DNA from: Enterobacter pseudoroggenkampii
Lineage (GTDB): Bacteria; Pseudomonadota; Gammaproteobacteria; Enterobacterales; Enterobacteriaceae
DNA length: 64,000 bases
Direction of reading: 5' to 3'
Assembly (NCBI RefSeq): GCF_026420145.1
Contig: NZ_JAPMLV010000001.1
Location: 434,001 to 498,000 of the forward strand
Part shown: one piece after another, positions 1-11,015 of the stretch
Layout of the letters: each line of letters opens with the position of its first letter
Numbering within the stretch: position 1 is the stretch's first letter
Translations under genes and position numbers: made by a program
The notes under the pieces: model-generated
The model's input: the letters and a program-made list of their open reading frames with translations, nothing else
Database searches by the model: none
What the model was told of the DNA's origin: nothing

Positions 1-548
1 AAAACTTTGGCCGCACGGCGATGGATCTGCCGCCGGATACGGTCTACGCTCAGGTGCTCTACCAGATCGGCGCGCTGGAGGCGATGGTACGCGCTGAGAA
101 CGGTGTCATGCGCCACGTGAAGCCGCACGGCATGCTCTATAACCAGGCGGCGAAAGATCCGGCGCTGGCGGAGGCGATTGCCCGCGCGGTGCGGGACTGT
201 AATTCGCAGCTGATTCTGGTAGGCCTTGCGGGTAGCGAGCTTATTCGTGCCGGACAGCGGCTGGGCCTGACCACCCGTCAGGAAGTGTTTGCCGACCGGG
301 GATACCTGCCGGACGGCAGCCTGGTTCCACGTACACAGGCCGGGGCGCTGATTACCGACGAAGCTAAAGCGCTGGCGCAGACGCTGGAGATGGTGCGCGC
401 CGGGCGGGTGACCGCCGTGGATGGCACACAGGCAAACGTTCAGGCTGATACGGTATGTTTACACGGCGACGGCGAGCATGCGCTCCAGTTCGCGCGCCGC
501 TTGCGGGCGGCGTTCTCTGAAGAGGGCATTCTGGTCAGCGCAGAATAA
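1..548 (+). CDS. pxpA: 5-oxoprolinase subunit A (LamB/YcsF family), 3' part
   Basis: Partial gene: the reading frame is open to the left edge, starting with codons for [17 protein letters not shown], so the true start lies outside the window. PxpA works with PxpB and PxpC to hydrolyse 5-oxoproline to glutamate using ATP. The visible 182 or so residues cover the C-terminal three quarters of a protein usually about 244 aa long, including the family stretch VKPHGMLYN and the [14 protein letters not shown] segment. It ends with TAA and is followed after 18 nt by nei in the same direction, as in E. coli. The identification is by recall of the family sequence and the neighbouring gene. Confidence 0.93.
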   Translation, partial: NFGRTAMDLPPDTVYAQVLYQIGALEAMVRAENGVMRHVKPHGMLYNQAAKDPALAEAIARAVRDCNSQLILVGLAGSELIRAGQRLGLTTRQEVFADRGYLPDGSLVPRTQAGALITDEAKALAQTLEMVRAGRVTAVDGTQANVQADTVCLHGDGEHALQFARRLRAAFSEEGILVSAE

Positions 549-566
549 TCATGAAAGGACAATAAC

Positions 567-1358
567 ATGCCAGAAGGTCCGGAGATCCGCCGCGCGGCGG
601 ATAGCCTGGAGGCGGCGATAAAGGGCAAACCGTTGACGCATGTCTGGTTTGCTTTTCCTCAGCTAAAACCGTTTGAATCACAGCTGGTGGGGCAGACGGT
701 GACCCATATTGAAACGCGCGGCAAAGCGTTGCTCACGCATTTTTCCCATAACCTGACGTTATATAGCCATAACCAGCTTTACGGCGTCTGGCGCGTGGTG
801 GAGGCGGACGAGCAGCCGCAAACCACCCGCGTGCTGCGCGTCAGGCTGCAAACGGCGGATAAAGCGATCCTGCTTTACAGCGCGTCGGATATCGAAATGT
901 TAACGCCGGAGCAGCTGCTGACGCACCCGTTTCTGCAGCGTGTCGGGCCGGACGTGCTGGACATGCGCCTGACGGCGAGCGATGTGAAGGCCCGGCTGTT
1001 ATCACCTAAATTCCGTAACCGGCAGTTTTCCGGCCTGTTCCTTGACCAGGCGTTTCTGGCCGGGCTCGGCAACTACCTGCGGGTGGAGATCCTCTGGGAA
1101 GTCGGGCTGGCGCCGCAGCACAAAGCGTCTCAGCTGAATGATGAACAGCTGGAGGCGTTATCCCACGCGCTGCTGGATATTCCGCGGCTGTCGTATAACA
1201 CGCGCGGCGTGGTGGATGAGAACAAGCATCACGGGGCGCTGTTCCGGTTCAAGGTGTTTCATCGGGAGGGGAAAATGTGCGAGCGATGCGGCGGGATTAT
1301 CGACAAGATTATGCTCTCTTCGAGACCCTTTTACTGGTGCCCGCACTGCCAGAAATAA
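567..1358 (+). CDS. nei: Endonuclease VIII (DNA glycosylase/AP lyase)
   Basis: A 263-residue protein, the usual Nei length. It begins [10 protein letters not shown]; after Met removal the N-terminal Pro is the Schiff-base nucleophile, with Glu next to it. It ends with a C4 zinc finger (CERC...CPHC) in the last 30 residues. Nei removes oxidised pyrimidines from DNA and nicks the abasic site (base-excision repair). The start has AAAGGA about 10 nt upstream. A strong hairpin terminator follows the stop codon, and gltA comes in from the opposite strand. Confidence 0.97.
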   Translation: MPEGPEIRRAADSLEAAIKGKPLTHVWFAFPQLKPFESQLVGQTVTHIETRGKALLTHFSHNLTLYSHNQLYGVWRVVEADEQPQTTRVLRVRLQTADKAILLYSASDIEMLTPEQLLTHPFLQRVGPDVLDMRLTASDVKARLLSPKFRNRQFSGLFLDQAFLAGLGNYLRVEILWEVGLAPQHKASQLNDEQLEALSHALLDIPRLSYNTRGVVDENKHHGALFRFKVFHREGKMCERCGGIIDKIMLSSRPFYWCPHCQK

Positions 1359-1363
1359 AAGCA

Positions 1364-1389
1364 AAACGGCAACGAAAGTTGCCGTTTTT
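1364..1389 (+). terminator. Rho-independent terminator of nei
   Basis: Perfect 10-bp stem (AAACGGCAAC / GTTGCCGTTT) closed by a GAAA tetraloop and ending in a run of five T. It starts 6 nt after the nei stop. Confidence 0.9.
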
Positions 1390-1397
1390 AATGTTTT

Positions 1398-1445
1398 CTC
1401 CCTCTCCCTGTGGGAGAGGGCCGGGGTGAAGGCATCAGGCCGCAC
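1398..1445. repeat. GC-rich palindromic intergenic repeat, copy A
   Basis: Contains CCCTCTCCC-tg-TGGGAGAGGG followed by CCGGGGTGAAGGCATCAGGCC. The same core recurs at 6645-6678, 49298-49331, 49345-49393 and 58406-58452. Here it lies between the convergent genes nei and gltA. Confidence 0.85.
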
Positions 1446-1455
1446 CCAACGTCTG

Positions 1456-2739
1456 TTAGCGCTTAATATCAGACTTAAAATCACGCTGCTCGTAGCCGGT
1501 ATACAGCTGACGAGGACGGGCGATTTTCATGCCTTCGCTGTGCATTTCGTTCCAGTGCGCAATCCAGCCTACGGTACGGGCCATGGCGAAGATGACGGTG
1601 AACATGGAAGACGGAATGCCCATCGCTTTCAGAATAATGCCAGAGTAGAAATCGACGTTCGGGTAGAGTTTCTTCTCGATGAAGTACGGGTCGTTCAGCG
1701 CGATGTGTTCCAGCTCCATCGCCACTTCCAGCAGGTCATCTTTGGTACCCAGCTCTTTCAGCACTTCGTGGCAGGTCTCACGCATGACGGTGGCGCGCGG
1801 GTCGTAGTTTTTGTAAACACGGTGACCGAAGCCCATCAGGCGGAAGGAGTCATTCTTGTCTTTCGCACGACGCACGAACTCAGGAATGTGCTCAACGGTG
1901 CTGATCTCTTCAAGCATCTTCAGTGCCGCTTCGTTCGCGCCGCCGTGTGCCGGTCCCCACAGGGAGGCGATACCCGCAGCGATACAGGCGAATGGGTTCG
2001 CGCCTGAAGAGCCCGCGGTACGGACGGTAGAGGTAGAGGCGTTCTGTTCGTGGTCAGCGTGCAGGATCAGAATACGGTCCATCGCACGTTCCAGTACCGG
2101 GTTCACTTCGTACTCTTCGCACGGCGTGGAGAACATCATGCGCAGGAAGTTACCCGCGTAGGAGAGGTCGTTGCGCGGATACACAAACGGCTGGCCGATG
2201 GAGTATTTGTAGCACATCGCCGCCATGGTAGGCATTTTGGACAGCAGGCGGAACGCCGCGATATCACGGTGACGCGGGTTATTCACGTCAAGGGAGTCGT
2301 GGTAGAACGCCGCCAGCGCACCGGTAATCCCGCACATCACCGCCATAGGGTGAGAGTCACGACGGAACGCATGGAACAGACGGGTAATCTGCTCATGGAT
2401 CATGGTGTGACGGGTCACGGTGGTTTTGAATTCATCGTACTGTGCCTGCGTCGGTTTTTCGCCGTTCAGCAGGATGTAGCACACTTCCAGATAGTTGGAT
2501 TCGGTGGCTAACTGATCGATGGGGAAGCCGCGATGGAGCAGGATACCTTCGTCACCGTCAATGTAGGTGATTTTGGATTCGCAAGATGCGGTAGAGGTAA
2601 ATCCAGGGTCAAAGGTGAACACACCTTTAGAACCCAGCGTACGGATATCAATAACATCCTGACCGAGCGTGCCTTTTAGCACATCCAGTTCAATAGCAGT
2701 GTCACCATTTAGGGTGAGCGTTGCCTTTGTATCAGCCAT
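1456..2739 (-). CDS. gltA: Type II citrate synthase
   Basis: 427 aa, identical in length to E. coli GltA. It condenses acetyl-CoA with oxaloacetate, the entry step of the TCA cycle. The active-site blocks are visible: [15 protein letters not shown] (first catalytic His) and [14 protein letters not shown] (second His and substrate Arg), with the late catalytic Asp in the C-terminal third. The N-terminal domain (about residues 1-60) is typical of the hexameric, NADH-inhibited type II enzymes. The gene is divergent from sdhC across a 654-nt control region. Confidence 0.98.
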   Translation of the reverse strand: MADTKATLTLNGDTAIELDVLKGTLGQDVIDIRTLGSKGVFTFDPGFTSTASCESKITYIDGDEGILLHRGFPIDQLATESNYLEVCYILLNGEKPTQAQYDEFKTTVTRHTMIHEQITRLFHAFRRDSHPMAVMCGITGALAAFYHDSLDVNNPRHRDIAAFRLLSKMPTMAAMCYKYSIGQPFVYPRNDLSYAGNFLRMMFSTPCEEYEVNPVLERAMDRILILHADHEQNASTSTVRTAGSSGANPFACIAAGIASLWGPAHGGANEAALKMLEEISTVEHIPEFVRRAKDKNDSFRLMGFGHRVYKNYDPRATVMRETCHEVLKELGTKDDLLEVAMELEHIALNDPYFIEKKLYPNVDFYSGIILKAMGIPSSMFTVIFAMARTVGWIAHWNEMHSEGMKIARPRQLYTGYEQRDFKSDIKR

Positions 2740-3136
2740 TTACGGTCTCCTTAGCGCCTTATGCTTAAGACTGCGCTTCACCGGATTTGCTTTCAGCTGT
2801 AAATCACCGTTACCAGATTGTTATTTGGCTTACCGCTCAGCTCACGAGGACAAACCAGGGTACAGAGCTATGGCGCCTTGCAGGTAAACGAATGAAATAT
2901 CAGTGAAACAACAGCAAATCAGCGTTTTTGCAGTCCGAATTATTCAAACCTGTATATCACTAATAACTGTCCTGATAACTTCGGTCAATACCATCACACT
3001 GTTACATAACTATTTGTCAGGTGAAAGTGAGACCTCATAACTTTTGCGCATTATATGCCTTTTCTGATGACGTTTGTAACAATATTGTTTAACATTTGTC
3101 AAATCAGATGATTAAAAATTAAAAAGATGTTGTTAT

Positions 3137-3152
3137 CGTGACCCTGATCACT
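3137..3152. promoter_or_regulatory. CRP-like site upstream of sdhC
   Basis: GTGA-N6-TCAC (CGTGACCCTGATCACT) centred about 70 nt upstream of the predicted sdh -10. The CRP consensus is TGTGA-N6-TCACA. Its location matches the known catabolite control of E. coli sdh. Confidence 0.5.
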
Positions 3153-3189
3153 GTTCCAGAGAAAACCCGACAAACTGTATGTAGGTTAA

Positions 3190-3218
3190 TTGTAATGATT
3201 TTGTGAACGGCCTATACT
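3190..3218 (+). promoter_or_regulatory. Predicted sigma70 promoter of sdhCDAB
   Basis: TTGTAA (3190-3195), 17-nt spacer, TATACT (3213-3218). The surrounding bases are nearly those of the mapped E. coli sdh promoter as I remember it. Confidence 0.65.
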
Positions 3219-3393
3219 GCCGCCAGGTCTCCGGAACACCCTGCAATCCCGAGCCACCCAGCGTTGTAACGTGTCGTTTTAGCATCTGGAAGCAATGTTT
3301 TGCATGACGCGCAGTTATAGAAAAGGAACGCTGCTTGACCCGCATCGCAGTCCGGAGGAAGGAAACAATAAGAACAGCATGTGGGCGTTATTC

Positions 3394-3783
3394 ATGATAA
3401 GAAATGTGAAAAAACAAAGACCTGTCAATCTGGATCTCAAAACGATCCGGTTCCCTGTAACAGCAATAGCGTCCATTCTGCACCGTGTTTCTGGTGTGAT
3501 TACGTTTGTGGCGGTCGGTATTTTGCTGTGGTTACTGGGCACCAGCCTCTCTTCCCCTGAAGGATTCCTCCAGGCCTCTGCCATCATGAACAGCTTCTTC
3601 GTGAAATTCATCATGTGGGGCATTCTGACCGCGCTGGCGTACCACGTCGTCGTGGGTGTTCGCCATATGCTGATGGACTTTGGCTATCTGGAAGAGACTT
3701 TCGAAGCCGGGAAACGCTCCGCTAACATTTCATTTGTGATTACAGTCGTGCTTTCACTTCTCGCAGGAGTTCTCGTATGGTAA
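3394..3783 (+). CDS. sdhC: Succinate dehydrogenase cytochrome b556 subunit
   Basis: 129 aa from the start [15 protein letters not shown], the accepted E. coli SdhC start and length. It is an inner-membrane anchor of complex II with three predicted TM helices. The haem/quinone region SILHRVSG and the His of LAYHVVVG, a b-haem ligand in the family, are present. Start choice: the only good Shine-Dalgarno (GGAGGAAGG, 3352-3363) is better spaced for an in-frame ATG at 3379 (MWALFMIRN), so a 134-aa form is possible. SdhC overlaps sdhD by 7 nt, which suggests translational coupling. Confidence 0.95.
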   Translation: MIRNVKKQRPVNLDLKTIRFPVTAIASILHRVSGVITFVAVGILLWLLGTSLSSPEGFLQASAIMNSFFVKFIMWGILTALAYHVVVGVRHMLMDFGYLEETFEAGKRSANISFVITVVLSLLAGVLVW

Positions 3784-4124
3784 GCAACGCCTCCGCATTA
3801 GGACGCAACGGCGTACATGACTTCATCCTGGTCCGTGCTACCGCCATCGTTCTCACCCTTTACATCATCTATATGATCGGTTTCTTCGCGACCAGCGGCA
3901 TGCTGACGTGGGAAATCTGGAGTGGGTTCTTCGGATCCGCCTTCACCAAAGTGTTCACCCTGCTGGCTCTGTTCTCCATCCTTATTCATGCCTGGATTGG
4001 TATGTGGCAGGTGTTGACCGATTACGTTAAACCGCTGGCGATTCGCCTCCCGCTGCAGCTGGCCATTGTGGTTGCACTGGTGGTTTACGTTATTTATGGA
4101 TTCGTTGTGGTGTGGGGTGTGTAA
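3777..4124 (+). CDS. sdhD: Succinate dehydrogenase membrane anchor subunit
   Basis: 115 aa, three hydrophobic TM helices, as in E. coli SdhD. It forms the membrane anchor of complex II with SdhC and shares the haem b and ubiquinone site; the [17 protein letters not shown] segment contains the conserved His and the Asp-Tyr quinone-site pair. Its start overlaps the sdhC end (ATGGTAA), and its TAA overlaps the sdhA ATG (TAATG). Confidence 0.97.
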   Translation: MVSNASALGRNGVHDFILVRATAIVLTLYIIYMIGFFATSGMLTWEIWSGFFGSAFTKVFTLLALFSILIHAWIGMWQVLTDYVKPLAIRLPLQLAIVVALVVYVIYGFVVVWGV

Positions 4125-5890
4125 TGAAACTGCCAGTCAGAGAATTTGATGCTGTTGTGATTGGTGCCGGTGGCGCAGGTATGCGTGCCGCACTGCAAAT
4201 TTCCCAGAGCGGCCAGACCTGTGCGCTGCTCTCTAAAGTTTTCCCGACCCGTTCCCACACCGTGTCTGCGCAGGGCGGTATCACCGTTGCGCTGGGTAAC
4301 TCCCATGAAGACAACTGGGAATGGCACATGTATGACACGGTAAAAGGTTCCGACTACATCGGCGACCAGGATGCTATCGAATATATGTGTAAAACCGGCC
4401 CGGAAGCGATTCTGGAGCTGGACCATATGGGTCTGCCGTTCTCCCGTCTGGAAAACGGCACTATCTATCAGCGTCCGTTTGGCGGCCAGTCGAAAAACTT
4501 CGGCGGCGAGCAGGCGGCACGTACCGCGGCGGCGGCTGACCGTACCGGTCATGCGCTGCTGCACACCCTGTATCAGCAGAACCTGAAAAACCACACCACC
4601 ATCTTCTCCGAGTGGTATGCGCTGGATCTGGTGAAAAACGCCGATGGCGCAATTGTTGGTTGTACCGCGCTGTGCATCGAAACCGGTGAAGTGGTTTACT
4701 TCAAAGCCCGCGCGACCGTGCTGGCGACCGGCGGCGCAGGCCGTATTTATCAGTCCACCACTAACGCCCACATTAACACCGGTGACGGTGTCGGTATGGC
4801 TATCCGCGCGGGCGTGCCGGTGCAGGATATGGAGATGTGGCAGTTCCACCCAACCGGTATCGCCGGTGCGGGCGTTCTGGTAACAGAAGGTTGCCGCGGT
4901 GAAGGTGGTTACCTGCTGAACAAACACGGCGAGCGCTTTATGGAGCGTTATGCCCCGAATGCGAAAGACCTGGCGGGTCGTGACGTGGTGGCGCGTTCCA
5001 TCATGATCGAAATCCGTGAAGGCCGCGGCTGTGATGGCCCATGGGGTCCACACGCGAAGCTGAAACTCGACCATCTGGGTAAAGAAGTGCTGGAATCCCG
5101 TCTGCCGGGCATCCTGGAACTCTCCCGCACCTTTGCACACGTCGACCCGGTGAAAGAGCCGATTCCGGTTATCCCAACCTGCCACTACATGATGGGCGGT
5201 ATTCCGACCAAAGTGACCGGTCAGGCGCTGACCGTGAACGAGCAGGGCGAAGACGTGGTTATTCCTGGCCTGTTCGCGGTAGGCGAAATTGCCTGCGTAT
5301 CCGTACATGGCGCAAACCGTCTGGGCGGTAACTCCCTGCTGGACCTGGTAGTGTTTGGTCGCGCGGTGGGTCTGCATCTGCAGGAATCTATTGCCGAGCA
5401 GGGCGCGCTGCGTGACGCGACCGATGACGAAATTGATGCCTCTCTTGAGCGCCTCAACCGCTGGAACGGTAACCGTAACGGCGAAGATCCGGTGGAGATC
5501 CGTAAAGCGTTGCAGGAATGCATGCAGCACAACTTCTCGGTATTCCGTGAAGGCGATGCGATGGCCAAAGGCCTTGAGCAGCTGAAAGCTATCCGCGAGC
5601 GTCTGAAAAATGCCCGTCTGGACGACACCTCCAGCGAGTTCAACACCCAGCGCGTTGAGTGCCTGGAGCTGGATAACCTGATGGAAACCGCGTTCGCGAC
5701 GGCGATGTCGGCAAACTTCCGTACCGAAAGCCGTGGCGCGCATAGCCGCTTCGACTTCCCGGAGCGTGATGACGAAAACTGGCTGTGCCATTCCCTGTAT
5801 CTGCCAGAGTCGGAAACCATGACGCGTCGTAGCGTCAATATGGAACCGAAACTGCGTCCGGCGTTCCCGCCGAAGATTCGTACTTACTAA
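4124..5890 (+). CDS. sdhA: Succinate dehydrogenase flavoprotein subunit
   Basis: 588 aa from ATG 4124 ([19 protein letters not shown]); an upstream in-frame start at 4112 is rejected because it lies inside sdhD and the family begins MKLPV. The N-terminal FAD-binding Rossmann motif is [20 protein letters not shown] contains His45, the covalent FAD attachment site. The substrate-binding and proton-transfer residues lie in HPTG and the RDVVARS block. SdhA oxidises succinate to fumarate in the cytoplasmic arm of complex II. The C-terminus ([20 protein letters not shown]) is the conserved family end. Confidence 0.99.
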   Translation: MKLPVREFDAVVIGAGGAGMRAALQISQSGQTCALLSKVFPTRSHTVSAQGGITVALGNSHEDNWEWHMYDTVKGSDYIGDQDAIEYMCKTGPEAILELDHMGLPFSRLENGTIYQRPFGGQSKNFGGEQAARTAAAADRTGHALLHTLYQQNLKNHTTIFSEWYALDLVKNADGAIVGCTALCIETGEVVYFKARATVLATGGAGRIYQSTTNAHINTGDGVGMAIRAGVPVQDMEMWQFHPTGIAGAGVLVTEGCRGEGGYLLNKHGERFMERYAPNAKDLAGRDVVARSIMIEIREGRGCDGPWGPHAKLKLDHLGKEVLESRLPGILELSRTFAHVDPVKEPIPVIPTCHYMMGGIPTKVTGQALTVNEQGEDVVIPGLFAVGEIACVSVHGANRLGGNSLLDLVVFGRAVGLHLQESIAEQGALRDATDDEIDASLERLNRWNGNRNGEDPVEIRKALQECMQHNFSVFREGDAMAKGLEQLKAIRERLKNARLDDTSSEFNTQRVECLELDNLMETAFATAMSANFRTESRGAHSRFDFPERDDENWLCHSLYLPESETMTRRSVNMEPKLRPAFPPKIRTY

Positions 5891-5905
5891 TGCGGAGACA
5901 GGATA

Positions 5906-6622
5906 ATGAAACTCGAATTCTCAGTTTATCGTTATAACCCGGATGTTGATGACGCTCCGCGCATGCAGGACTACACCCTGGAAGCGGAAGAAGGTCGCGA
6001 CATGATGCTGCTGGATGCGTTAATCCAGCTGAAAGAAAAAGATCCAACGCTGTCGTTCCGCCGCTCCTGCCGTGAAGGGGTTTGTGGTTCTGACGGGGTG
6101 AACATGAACGGCAAAAATGGCCTGGCCTGCATCACGCCAATTTCAGCGTTGCAGCGTCCTGGTCAGAAAATTGTTATCCGTCCTCTGCCAGGCCTGCCGG
6201 TTGTGCGTGATTTGGTGGTAGACATGGGGCAATTCTATGCACAATATGAGAAGATTAAGCCTTACTTATTGAATAATGGGCAAAATCCACCCGCTCGCGA
6301 GCACTTACAGTCTCCAGAGCAGCGTGAAAAACTCGATGGGTTGTACGAGTGTATTCTCTGCGCATGCTGTTCAACGTCCTGCCCGTCGTTCTGGTGGAAC
6401 CCGGACAAGTTTATCGGCCCGGCCGGTCTGCTGGCTGCCTATCGCTTCCTGATCGATAGCCGCGACACCGAAACCGACAGCCGTCTGGAAGGACTGAGTG
6501 ACGCTTTCAGCGTATTCCGCTGCCATAGCATCATGAACTGCGTCAGTGTGTGTCCGAAGGGGCTGAACCCGACGCGCGCCATCGGCCATATTAAGTCGAT
6601 GCTGCTGCAGCGCAGTGCGTAA
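5906..6622 (+). CDS. sdhB: Succinate dehydrogenase iron-sulfur subunit
   Basis: 238 aa, the E. coli length. It passes electrons from FAD to ubiquinone through three clusters. [2Fe-2S] ligands sit in SCREGVCGSDG (Cys55, Cys60, Asp63) and at Cys75; an Asp as third ligand is normal for enterobacterial SdhB. The [4Fe-4S] and [3Fe-4S] ligands are in CILCACCSTSCP and CHSIMNCVSVCPKGLNP. It starts 15 nt after sdhA with GGAGACAGGA upstream. Confidence 0.98.
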   Translation: MKLEFSVYRYNPDVDDAPRMQDYTLEAEEGRDMMLLDALIQLKEKDPTLSFRRSCREGVCGSDGVNMNGKNGLACITPISALQRPGQKIVIRPLPGLPVVRDLVVDMGQFYAQYEKIKPYLLNNGQNPPAREHLQSPEQREKLDGLYECILCACCSTSCPSFWWNPDKFIGPAGLLAAYRFLIDSRDTETDSRLEGLSDAFSVFRCHSIMNCVSVCPKGLNPTRAIGHIKSMLLQRSA

Positions 6623-6644
6623 GTAGTGAGAGGGGAGCGCTGTT

Positions 6645-6678
6645 CCCCTCACCCTGACCCTCTCCCAAAGGGAGAGGG
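6645..6678. repeat. GC-rich palindromic intergenic repeat, copy B
   Basis: CCCCTCACCCTGACCCTCTCCC-aaa-GGGAGAGGG, the opposite orientation to copies A and D. It sits 22 nt after sdhB inside the sdh-suc operon, the only copy between co-directional genes of one operon. The rest of the 233-nt sdhB-sucA gap holds the sucA leader and possibly an internal promoter. Confidence 0.8.
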
Positions 6679-6855
6679 AACAGATTGCAGAAACCTTTAA
6701 AAACTGCCCTGTACTACCCTGAAGTCCAGACAGTTTCTAAAGGTTCCTTCGCGGGCCAAATGAAAAGAGCTCGCAGGTGAACCCCGGCACGTACACGCGG
6801 TGTGCGTGGTAGTTTCTACGGCGAAAGTAAGCATAAAAATGCTTAAGGGATCACG

Positions 6856-9663
6856 ATGCAGAACGGCGCAATGAAAGCCTGGCTGGACTCTTCTTACCTC
6901 TCTGGTGCGAACCAGAGCTGGATAGAACAGCTCTATGAAGACTTCTTAACCGATCCTGACTCAGTGGACGCAAACTGGCGTTCCATGTTCCAGCAGTTGC
7001 CTGGCACAGGGGTCAAACCGGATCAATTCCATTCCAAAACACGTGATTATTTCCGTCGTCTGGCGAAGGATGCCTCACGTTACTCTTCTGCGATTTCCGA
7101 CCCTGACACCAATGCGAAGCAGGTTAAAGTCCTGCAGCTTATCAACGCTTATCGCTTCCGCGGTCACCAGCATGCGAATCTCGATCCGCTGGGACTGTGG
7201 AAACAAGACCGTGTGGCCGATCTCGATCCGGCGTATCACGATCTGACCGAGGCCGATTTCCAGGAAAGCTTTAACGTAGGTTCCTTTGCCATCGGCAAAG
7301 ACACGATGAAGCTGGGCGATCTGATTGACGCGCTCAAGCAAACCTACTGCGGCTCCATCGGCGCGGAATACATGCACATTACCTCTACCGAAGAGAAACG
7401 CTGGATCCAGCAGCGCATCGAATCCGTAGCGGGCCACGCGACCTTCTCGGCTGACGAGAAAAAACGCTTCCTGAACGAACTGACCGCAGCGGAAGGGCTT
7501 GAGCGTTATCTGGGCGCGAAATTCCCGGGCGCAAAACGCTTCTCGCTGGAAGGCGGCGACGCGCTGGTGCCGATGCTGAAAGAGCTGATTCGTCACGCAG
7601 GCAAGAGCGGTACCCGTGAAGTGGTACTGGGTATGGCGCACCGCGGTCGTCTGAACGTACTGGTCAACGTGCTGGGTAAAAAACCACAGGACCTGTTCGA
7701 CGAATTCGCGGGCAAACATAAAGAACACCTCGGCACCGGCGACGTGAAGTACCACATGGGCTTCTCGTCTGATATCGAAACCGAAGGCGGTCTGGTTCAC
7801 CTGGCGCTGGCGTTTAACCCGTCACACCTGGAAATCGTCAGCCCGGTGGTTATCGGTTCCGTACGTGCGCGTCTGGATCGTCTGGACGAGCCAAGCAGCA
7901 ATAAAGTGCTGCCAATCACCATCCACGGTGATGCGGCGGTAACAGGGCAGGGCGTGGTTCAGGAAACCCTGAACATGTCGAAAGCGCGTGGTTACGAAGT
8001 GGGCGGTACCGTTCGCATCGTGATTAACAACCAGGTGGGCTTCACCACCTCTAACCCGCTGGATGCGCGTTCTACCCCGTACTGCACCGACATCGGTAAG
8101 ATGGTACAGGCGCCGATCTTCCACGTTAACGCGGATGACCCGGAAGCCGTTGCTTTCGTTACCCGTCTGGCGCTGGACTTCCGTAATACCTTTAAACGCG
8201 ATGTGTTCATTGACCTCTTCTGCTACCGCCGTCACGGCCACAATGAAGCGGATGAGCCAAGTGCAACCCAGCCGCTGATGTACCAGAAAATCAAAAAACA
8301 CCCAACCCCGCGCAAAATCTATGCTGACAAGCTGGAGAGCGACAAAGTGGCGACGCTGGAAGATGCGACCGAAATGGTCAACCTCTACCGCGACGCGCTG
8401 GATGCGGGTGAATGCGTGGTGAAAGAGCTGCGTCCGATGAACATGCACTCCTTTACCTGGTCGCCGTACCTCAACCACGAGTGGGATGAGAGCTACCCGA
8501 ACAAGGTTGAGATGAAGCGCCTGCAGGAGCTGGCTAAACGCATCAGCACCGTACCGGACGCTATCGAGATGCAGTCTCGCGTGCAGAAAATCTACGCTGA
8601 CCGTCAGTCCATGGCGGCAGGCGAGAAGCTGTTCGACTGGGGCGGCGCGGAAACGCTGGCTTACGCAACGCTGGTTGACGAAGGCATTCCTGTTCGTCTG
8701 TCCGGTGAAGATGCGGGCCGTGGGACCTTCTTCCACCGTCACGCGGTTGTTCACAACCAGTCCAACGGTTCAACCTACACCCCGCTGCAGCACGTGCACA
8801 ACGGTCAGGGCCAGTTCAAGGTCTGGGACTCCGTGCTGTCTGAAGAAGCGGTACTGGCTTTCGAATACGGCTACGCCACCGCTGAACCACGCACCCTGAC
8901 CATCTGGGAAGCGCAGTTTGGTGACTTCGCCAACGGCGCGCAGGTGGTTATCGACCAGTTCATCTCCTCCGGCGAGCAGAAGTGGGGCCGTATGTGTGGC
9001 CTGGTTATGCTGCTGCCGCACGGCTATGAAGGCCAGGGTCCTGAGCACTCCTCCGCGCGTCTGGAACGTTATCTGCAGCTCTGCGCCGAGCAGAACATGC
9101 AGGTCTGCGTGCCGTCTACTCCGGCTCAGGTGTACCACATGCTGCGTCGTCAGGCGCTGCGCGGTATGCGCCGTCCGCTGGTGGTGATGTCGCCAAAATC
9201 CCTGCTGCGTCATCCGCTGGCGGTGTCCAGCCTGGAAGAACTGGCGAACGGTACCTTCCAGCCGGCCATTGGTGAAATTGACGAGCTGGATCCGCAGGGC
9301 GTGAAGCGCGTGGTGATGTGTTCTGGTAAGGTTTATTACGACCTGCTGGAACAGCGCCGCAAGAACGATCAGAAAGATGTCGCCATCGTGCGTATCGAAC
9401 AGCTTTATCCGTTCCCGCATCAGGCGATGCAGGAAGTGCTGAAACAATATGCTCACGTACATGATTTTGTCTGGTGCCAGGAAGAGCCGCTCAACCAGGG
9501 CGCATGGTACTGCAGCCAGCATCATTTCCGTGAAGTGATTCCATTTGGGTCAGCCCTGCGTTATGCAGGTCGCCCGGCCTCCGCCTCTCCGGCGGTAGGG
9601 TATATGTCCGTTCACCAGAAGCAGCAACAAGATCTGGTCAATGACGCGCTGAACGTCGATTAA
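6856..9663 (+). CDS. sucA: 2-oxoglutarate dehydrogenase E1 component
   Basis: 935 aa (E. coli 933). A thiamine-diphosphate enzyme that decarboxylates 2-oxoglutarate and transfers succinyl to the lipoyl arm of SucB. The N-terminal E2-binding arm ([17 protein letters not shown]) is followed by the ThDP-binding domain with [13 protein letters not shown] and the [13 protein letters not shown] / INNQVGFTT cofactor motif. The C-terminal transketolase-like domain has [16 protein letters not shown] and [21 protein letters not shown] precedes the ATG. First gene of the suc part of the operon. Confidence 0.99.
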   Translation: MQNGAMKAWLDSSYLSGANQSWIEQLYEDFLTDPDSVDANWRSMFQQLPGTGVKPDQFHSKTRDYFRRLAKDASRYSSAISDPDTNAKQVKVLQLINAYRFRGHQHANLDPLGLWKQDRVADLDPAYHDLTEADFQESFNVGSFAIGKDTMKLGDLIDALKQTYCGSIGAEYMHITSTEEKRWIQQRIESVAGHATFSADEKKRFLNELTAAEGLERYLGAKFPGAKRFSLEGGDALVPMLKELIRHAGKSGTREVVLGMAHRGRLNVLVNVLGKKPQDLFDEFAGKHKEHLGTGDVKYHMGFSSDIETEGGLVHLALAFNPSHLEIVSPVVIGSVRARLDRLDEPSSNKVLPITIHGDAAVTGQGVVQETLNMSKARGYEVGGTVRIVINNQVGFTTSNPLDARSTPYCTDIGKMVQAPIFHVNADDPEAVAFVTRLALDFRNTFKRDVFIDLFCYRRHGHNEADEPSATQPLMYQKIKKHPTPRKIYADKLESDKVATLEDATEMVNLYRDALDAGECVVKELRPMNMHSFTWSPYLNHEWDESYPNKVEMKRLQELAKRISTVPDAIEMQSRVQKIYADRQSMAAGEKLFDWGGAETLAYATLVDEGIPVRLSGEDAGRGTFFHRHAVVHNQSNGSTYTPLQHVHNGQGQFKVWDSVLSEEAVLAFEYGYATAEPRTLTIWEAQFGDFANGAQVVIDQFISSGEQKWGRMCGLVMLLPHGYEGQGPEHSSARLERYLQLCAEQNMQVCVPSTPAQVYHMLRRQALRGMRRPLVVMSPKSLLRHPLAVSSLEELANGTFQPAIGEIDELDPQGVKRVVMCSGKVYYDLLEQRRKNDQKDVAIVRIEQLYPFPHQAMQEVLKQYAHVHDFVWCQEEPLNQGAWYCSQHHFREVIPFGSALRYAGRPASASPAVGYMSVHQKQQQDLVNDALNVD

Positions 9664-9677
9664 TTAAAGGATACAAA

Positions 9678-10898
9678 ATGAGTAGCGTAGATATTCTTGT
9701 TCCCGACCTGCCTGAATCCGTAGCAGATGCGACCGTCGCTACCTGGCACAAAAAACCAGGCGATGCCGTTAAGCGCGATGAAGTGCTGGTAGAAATCGAA
9801 ACTGACAAAGTGGTACTGGAAGTACCGGCTTCGGCGGATGGCGTTCTGGACGCGGTGCTGGAAGATGAAGGTACCACCGTCACCTCTCGTCAGATCCTGG
9901 GTCGCCTGCGTGAAGGCAACAGCGCGGGCAAAGAGTCCAGCGCGAAGTCTGAAGAGAAAGCCTCTACGCCGGCTCAGCGCCAGCAGGCTTCTCTGGAAGA
10001 ACAGTCTAACGACGCCCTCAGCCCGGCGATCCGTCGCCTGCTGGCTGAACACAGCCTTGACCCGGCAGCCATCAAAGGCACCGGTGTGGGCGGACGTCTG
10101 ACCCGCGAAGACATCGACAAACACCTGGCGAAAGCGCCTGCTCAGGCAGAAGCGAAAGCCCCTGCGGCAGCACCAGCAGCTCAGCCTGCTCTGGGCGCCC
10201 GCAGCGAAAAACGCGTGCCGATGACTCGCCTGCGTAAGCGCGTGGCCGAGCGTCTGCTGGAAGCGAAAAACTCCACCGCGATGCTGACCACCTTCAACGA
10301 AGTGAACATGAAGCCAATCATGGACCTGCGTAAGCAGTACGGTGACGCGTTTGAAAAACGTCACGGTATCCGTCTGGGCTTTATGTCCTTCTACGTGAAA
10401 GCGGTAGTTGAAGCGCTGAAACGCTACCCGGAAGTGAACGCGTCTATCGATGGCGATGACGTGGTTTACCACAACTATTTCGACGTCAGCATGGCGGTTT
10501 CTACCCCACGTGGCCTGGTAACGCCGGTTCTGCGTGATGTGGATACCCTGGGAATGGCTGACATCGAGAAAAACATTAAAGAGCTGGCTGTTAAAGGCCG
10601 CGACGGCAAGCTGACCGTAGACGATCTGACCGGCGGTAACTTCACCATTACCAACGGCGGCGTATTCGGCTCGCTGATGTCTACCCCGATCATTAACCCG
10701 CCGCAGAGCGCGATCCTGGGTATGCATGCCATTAAAGATCGCCCGATGGCGGTAGACGGTAAAGTTGAGATCCTGCCGATGATGTATCTGGCGCTCTCTT
10801 ACGACCACCGCCTGATCGACGGCCGCGAGTCCGTGGGCTTCCTGGTAGCGATTAAAGAGCTGCTGGAAGATCCAACGCGTCTGCTGCTGGACGTCTAG
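9678..10898 (+). CDS. sucB: Dihydrolipoamide succinyltransferase (E2 of 2-oxoglutarate dehydrogenase)
   Basis: 406 aa. The N-terminal lipoyl domain carries the lipoylation site at Lys44 in [14 protein letters not shown] peripheral E1/E3-binding domain ([20 protein letters not shown]) is flanked by Ala/Pro/Lys linkers. The C-terminal catalytic domain ends with the acyltransferase motif [12 protein letters not shown]. It forms the 24-mer core of the complex and makes succinyl-CoA. It lies 14 nt after sucA. Confidence 0.99.
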   Translation: MSSVDILVPDLPESVADATVATWHKKPGDAVKRDEVLVEIETDKVVLEVPASADGVLDAVLEDEGTTVTSRQILGRLREGNSAGKESSAKSEEKASTPAQRQQASLEEQSNDALSPAIRRLLAEHSLDPAAIKGTGVGGRLTREDIDKHLAKAPAQAEAKAPAAAPAAQPALGARSEKRVPMTRLRKRVAERLLEAKNSTAMLTTFNEVNMKPIMDLRKQYGDAFEKRHGIRLGFMSFYVKAVVEALKRYPEVNASIDGDDVVYHNYFDVSMAVSTPRGLVTPVLRDVDTLGMADIEKNIKELAVKGRDGKLTVDDLTGGNFTITNGGVFGSLMSTPIINPPQSAILGMHAIKDRPMAVDGKVEILPMMYLALSYDHRLIDGRESVGFLVAIKELLEDPTRLLLDV

Positions 10899-10920
10899 TG
10901 ACTATTTAGCATCACCTGCC

Positions 10921-10976
10921 CTGTAGGCCGGATAAGCGTAGCGCCATCCGGCACACAGACTGCGCCGGTCTACAGG
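10921..10976. repeat. REP/BIME element between sucB and sucC
   Basis: Canonical REP sequence (GTAGGCCGGATAAGCG...CGCCATCCGGCA) followed by a partly inverted second half ending GGTCTACAG. The ends CTGTAG/CTACAG are inverted. It may shield the 3' end of the upstream mRNA segment and set different sucAB and sucCD levels. Confidence 0.8.
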
Positions 10977-11015
10977 TTTGAAGATAACGATTACCCTGAA
11001 GGATGGATAGAACAC

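Larger units (their letters stand above)
2740..3393. other. gltA-sdhC divergent control region
   Basis: A 654-nt gap without a credible gene. It holds the promoters of gltA (leftward) and of sdhC (rightward, see 3190-3218), a CRP-like palindrome at 3137-3152, and a long sdhC leader. The AT-rich block around 3060-3130 is where ArcA/FNR control of these operons would be expected from E. coli, but I did not assign individual boxes. From memory, the E. coli leader just before sdhC has about 60 nt more between its GGAGGAAGGAAA and AATAAGAACAGCATG motifs; here these are directly joined. Confidence 0.6.

Noticed and set aside
2669..2887. 72-codon frame starting inside the gltA 5' end on the plus strand
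   Set aside because: Overlaps gltA start and promoter, no ribosome site, no recognisable content.
4094..5791. 565-codon open frame opposite sdhA
   Set aside because: Antisense shadow of a highly biased, GC-rich coding sequence; no ribosome site and no family-like sequence.
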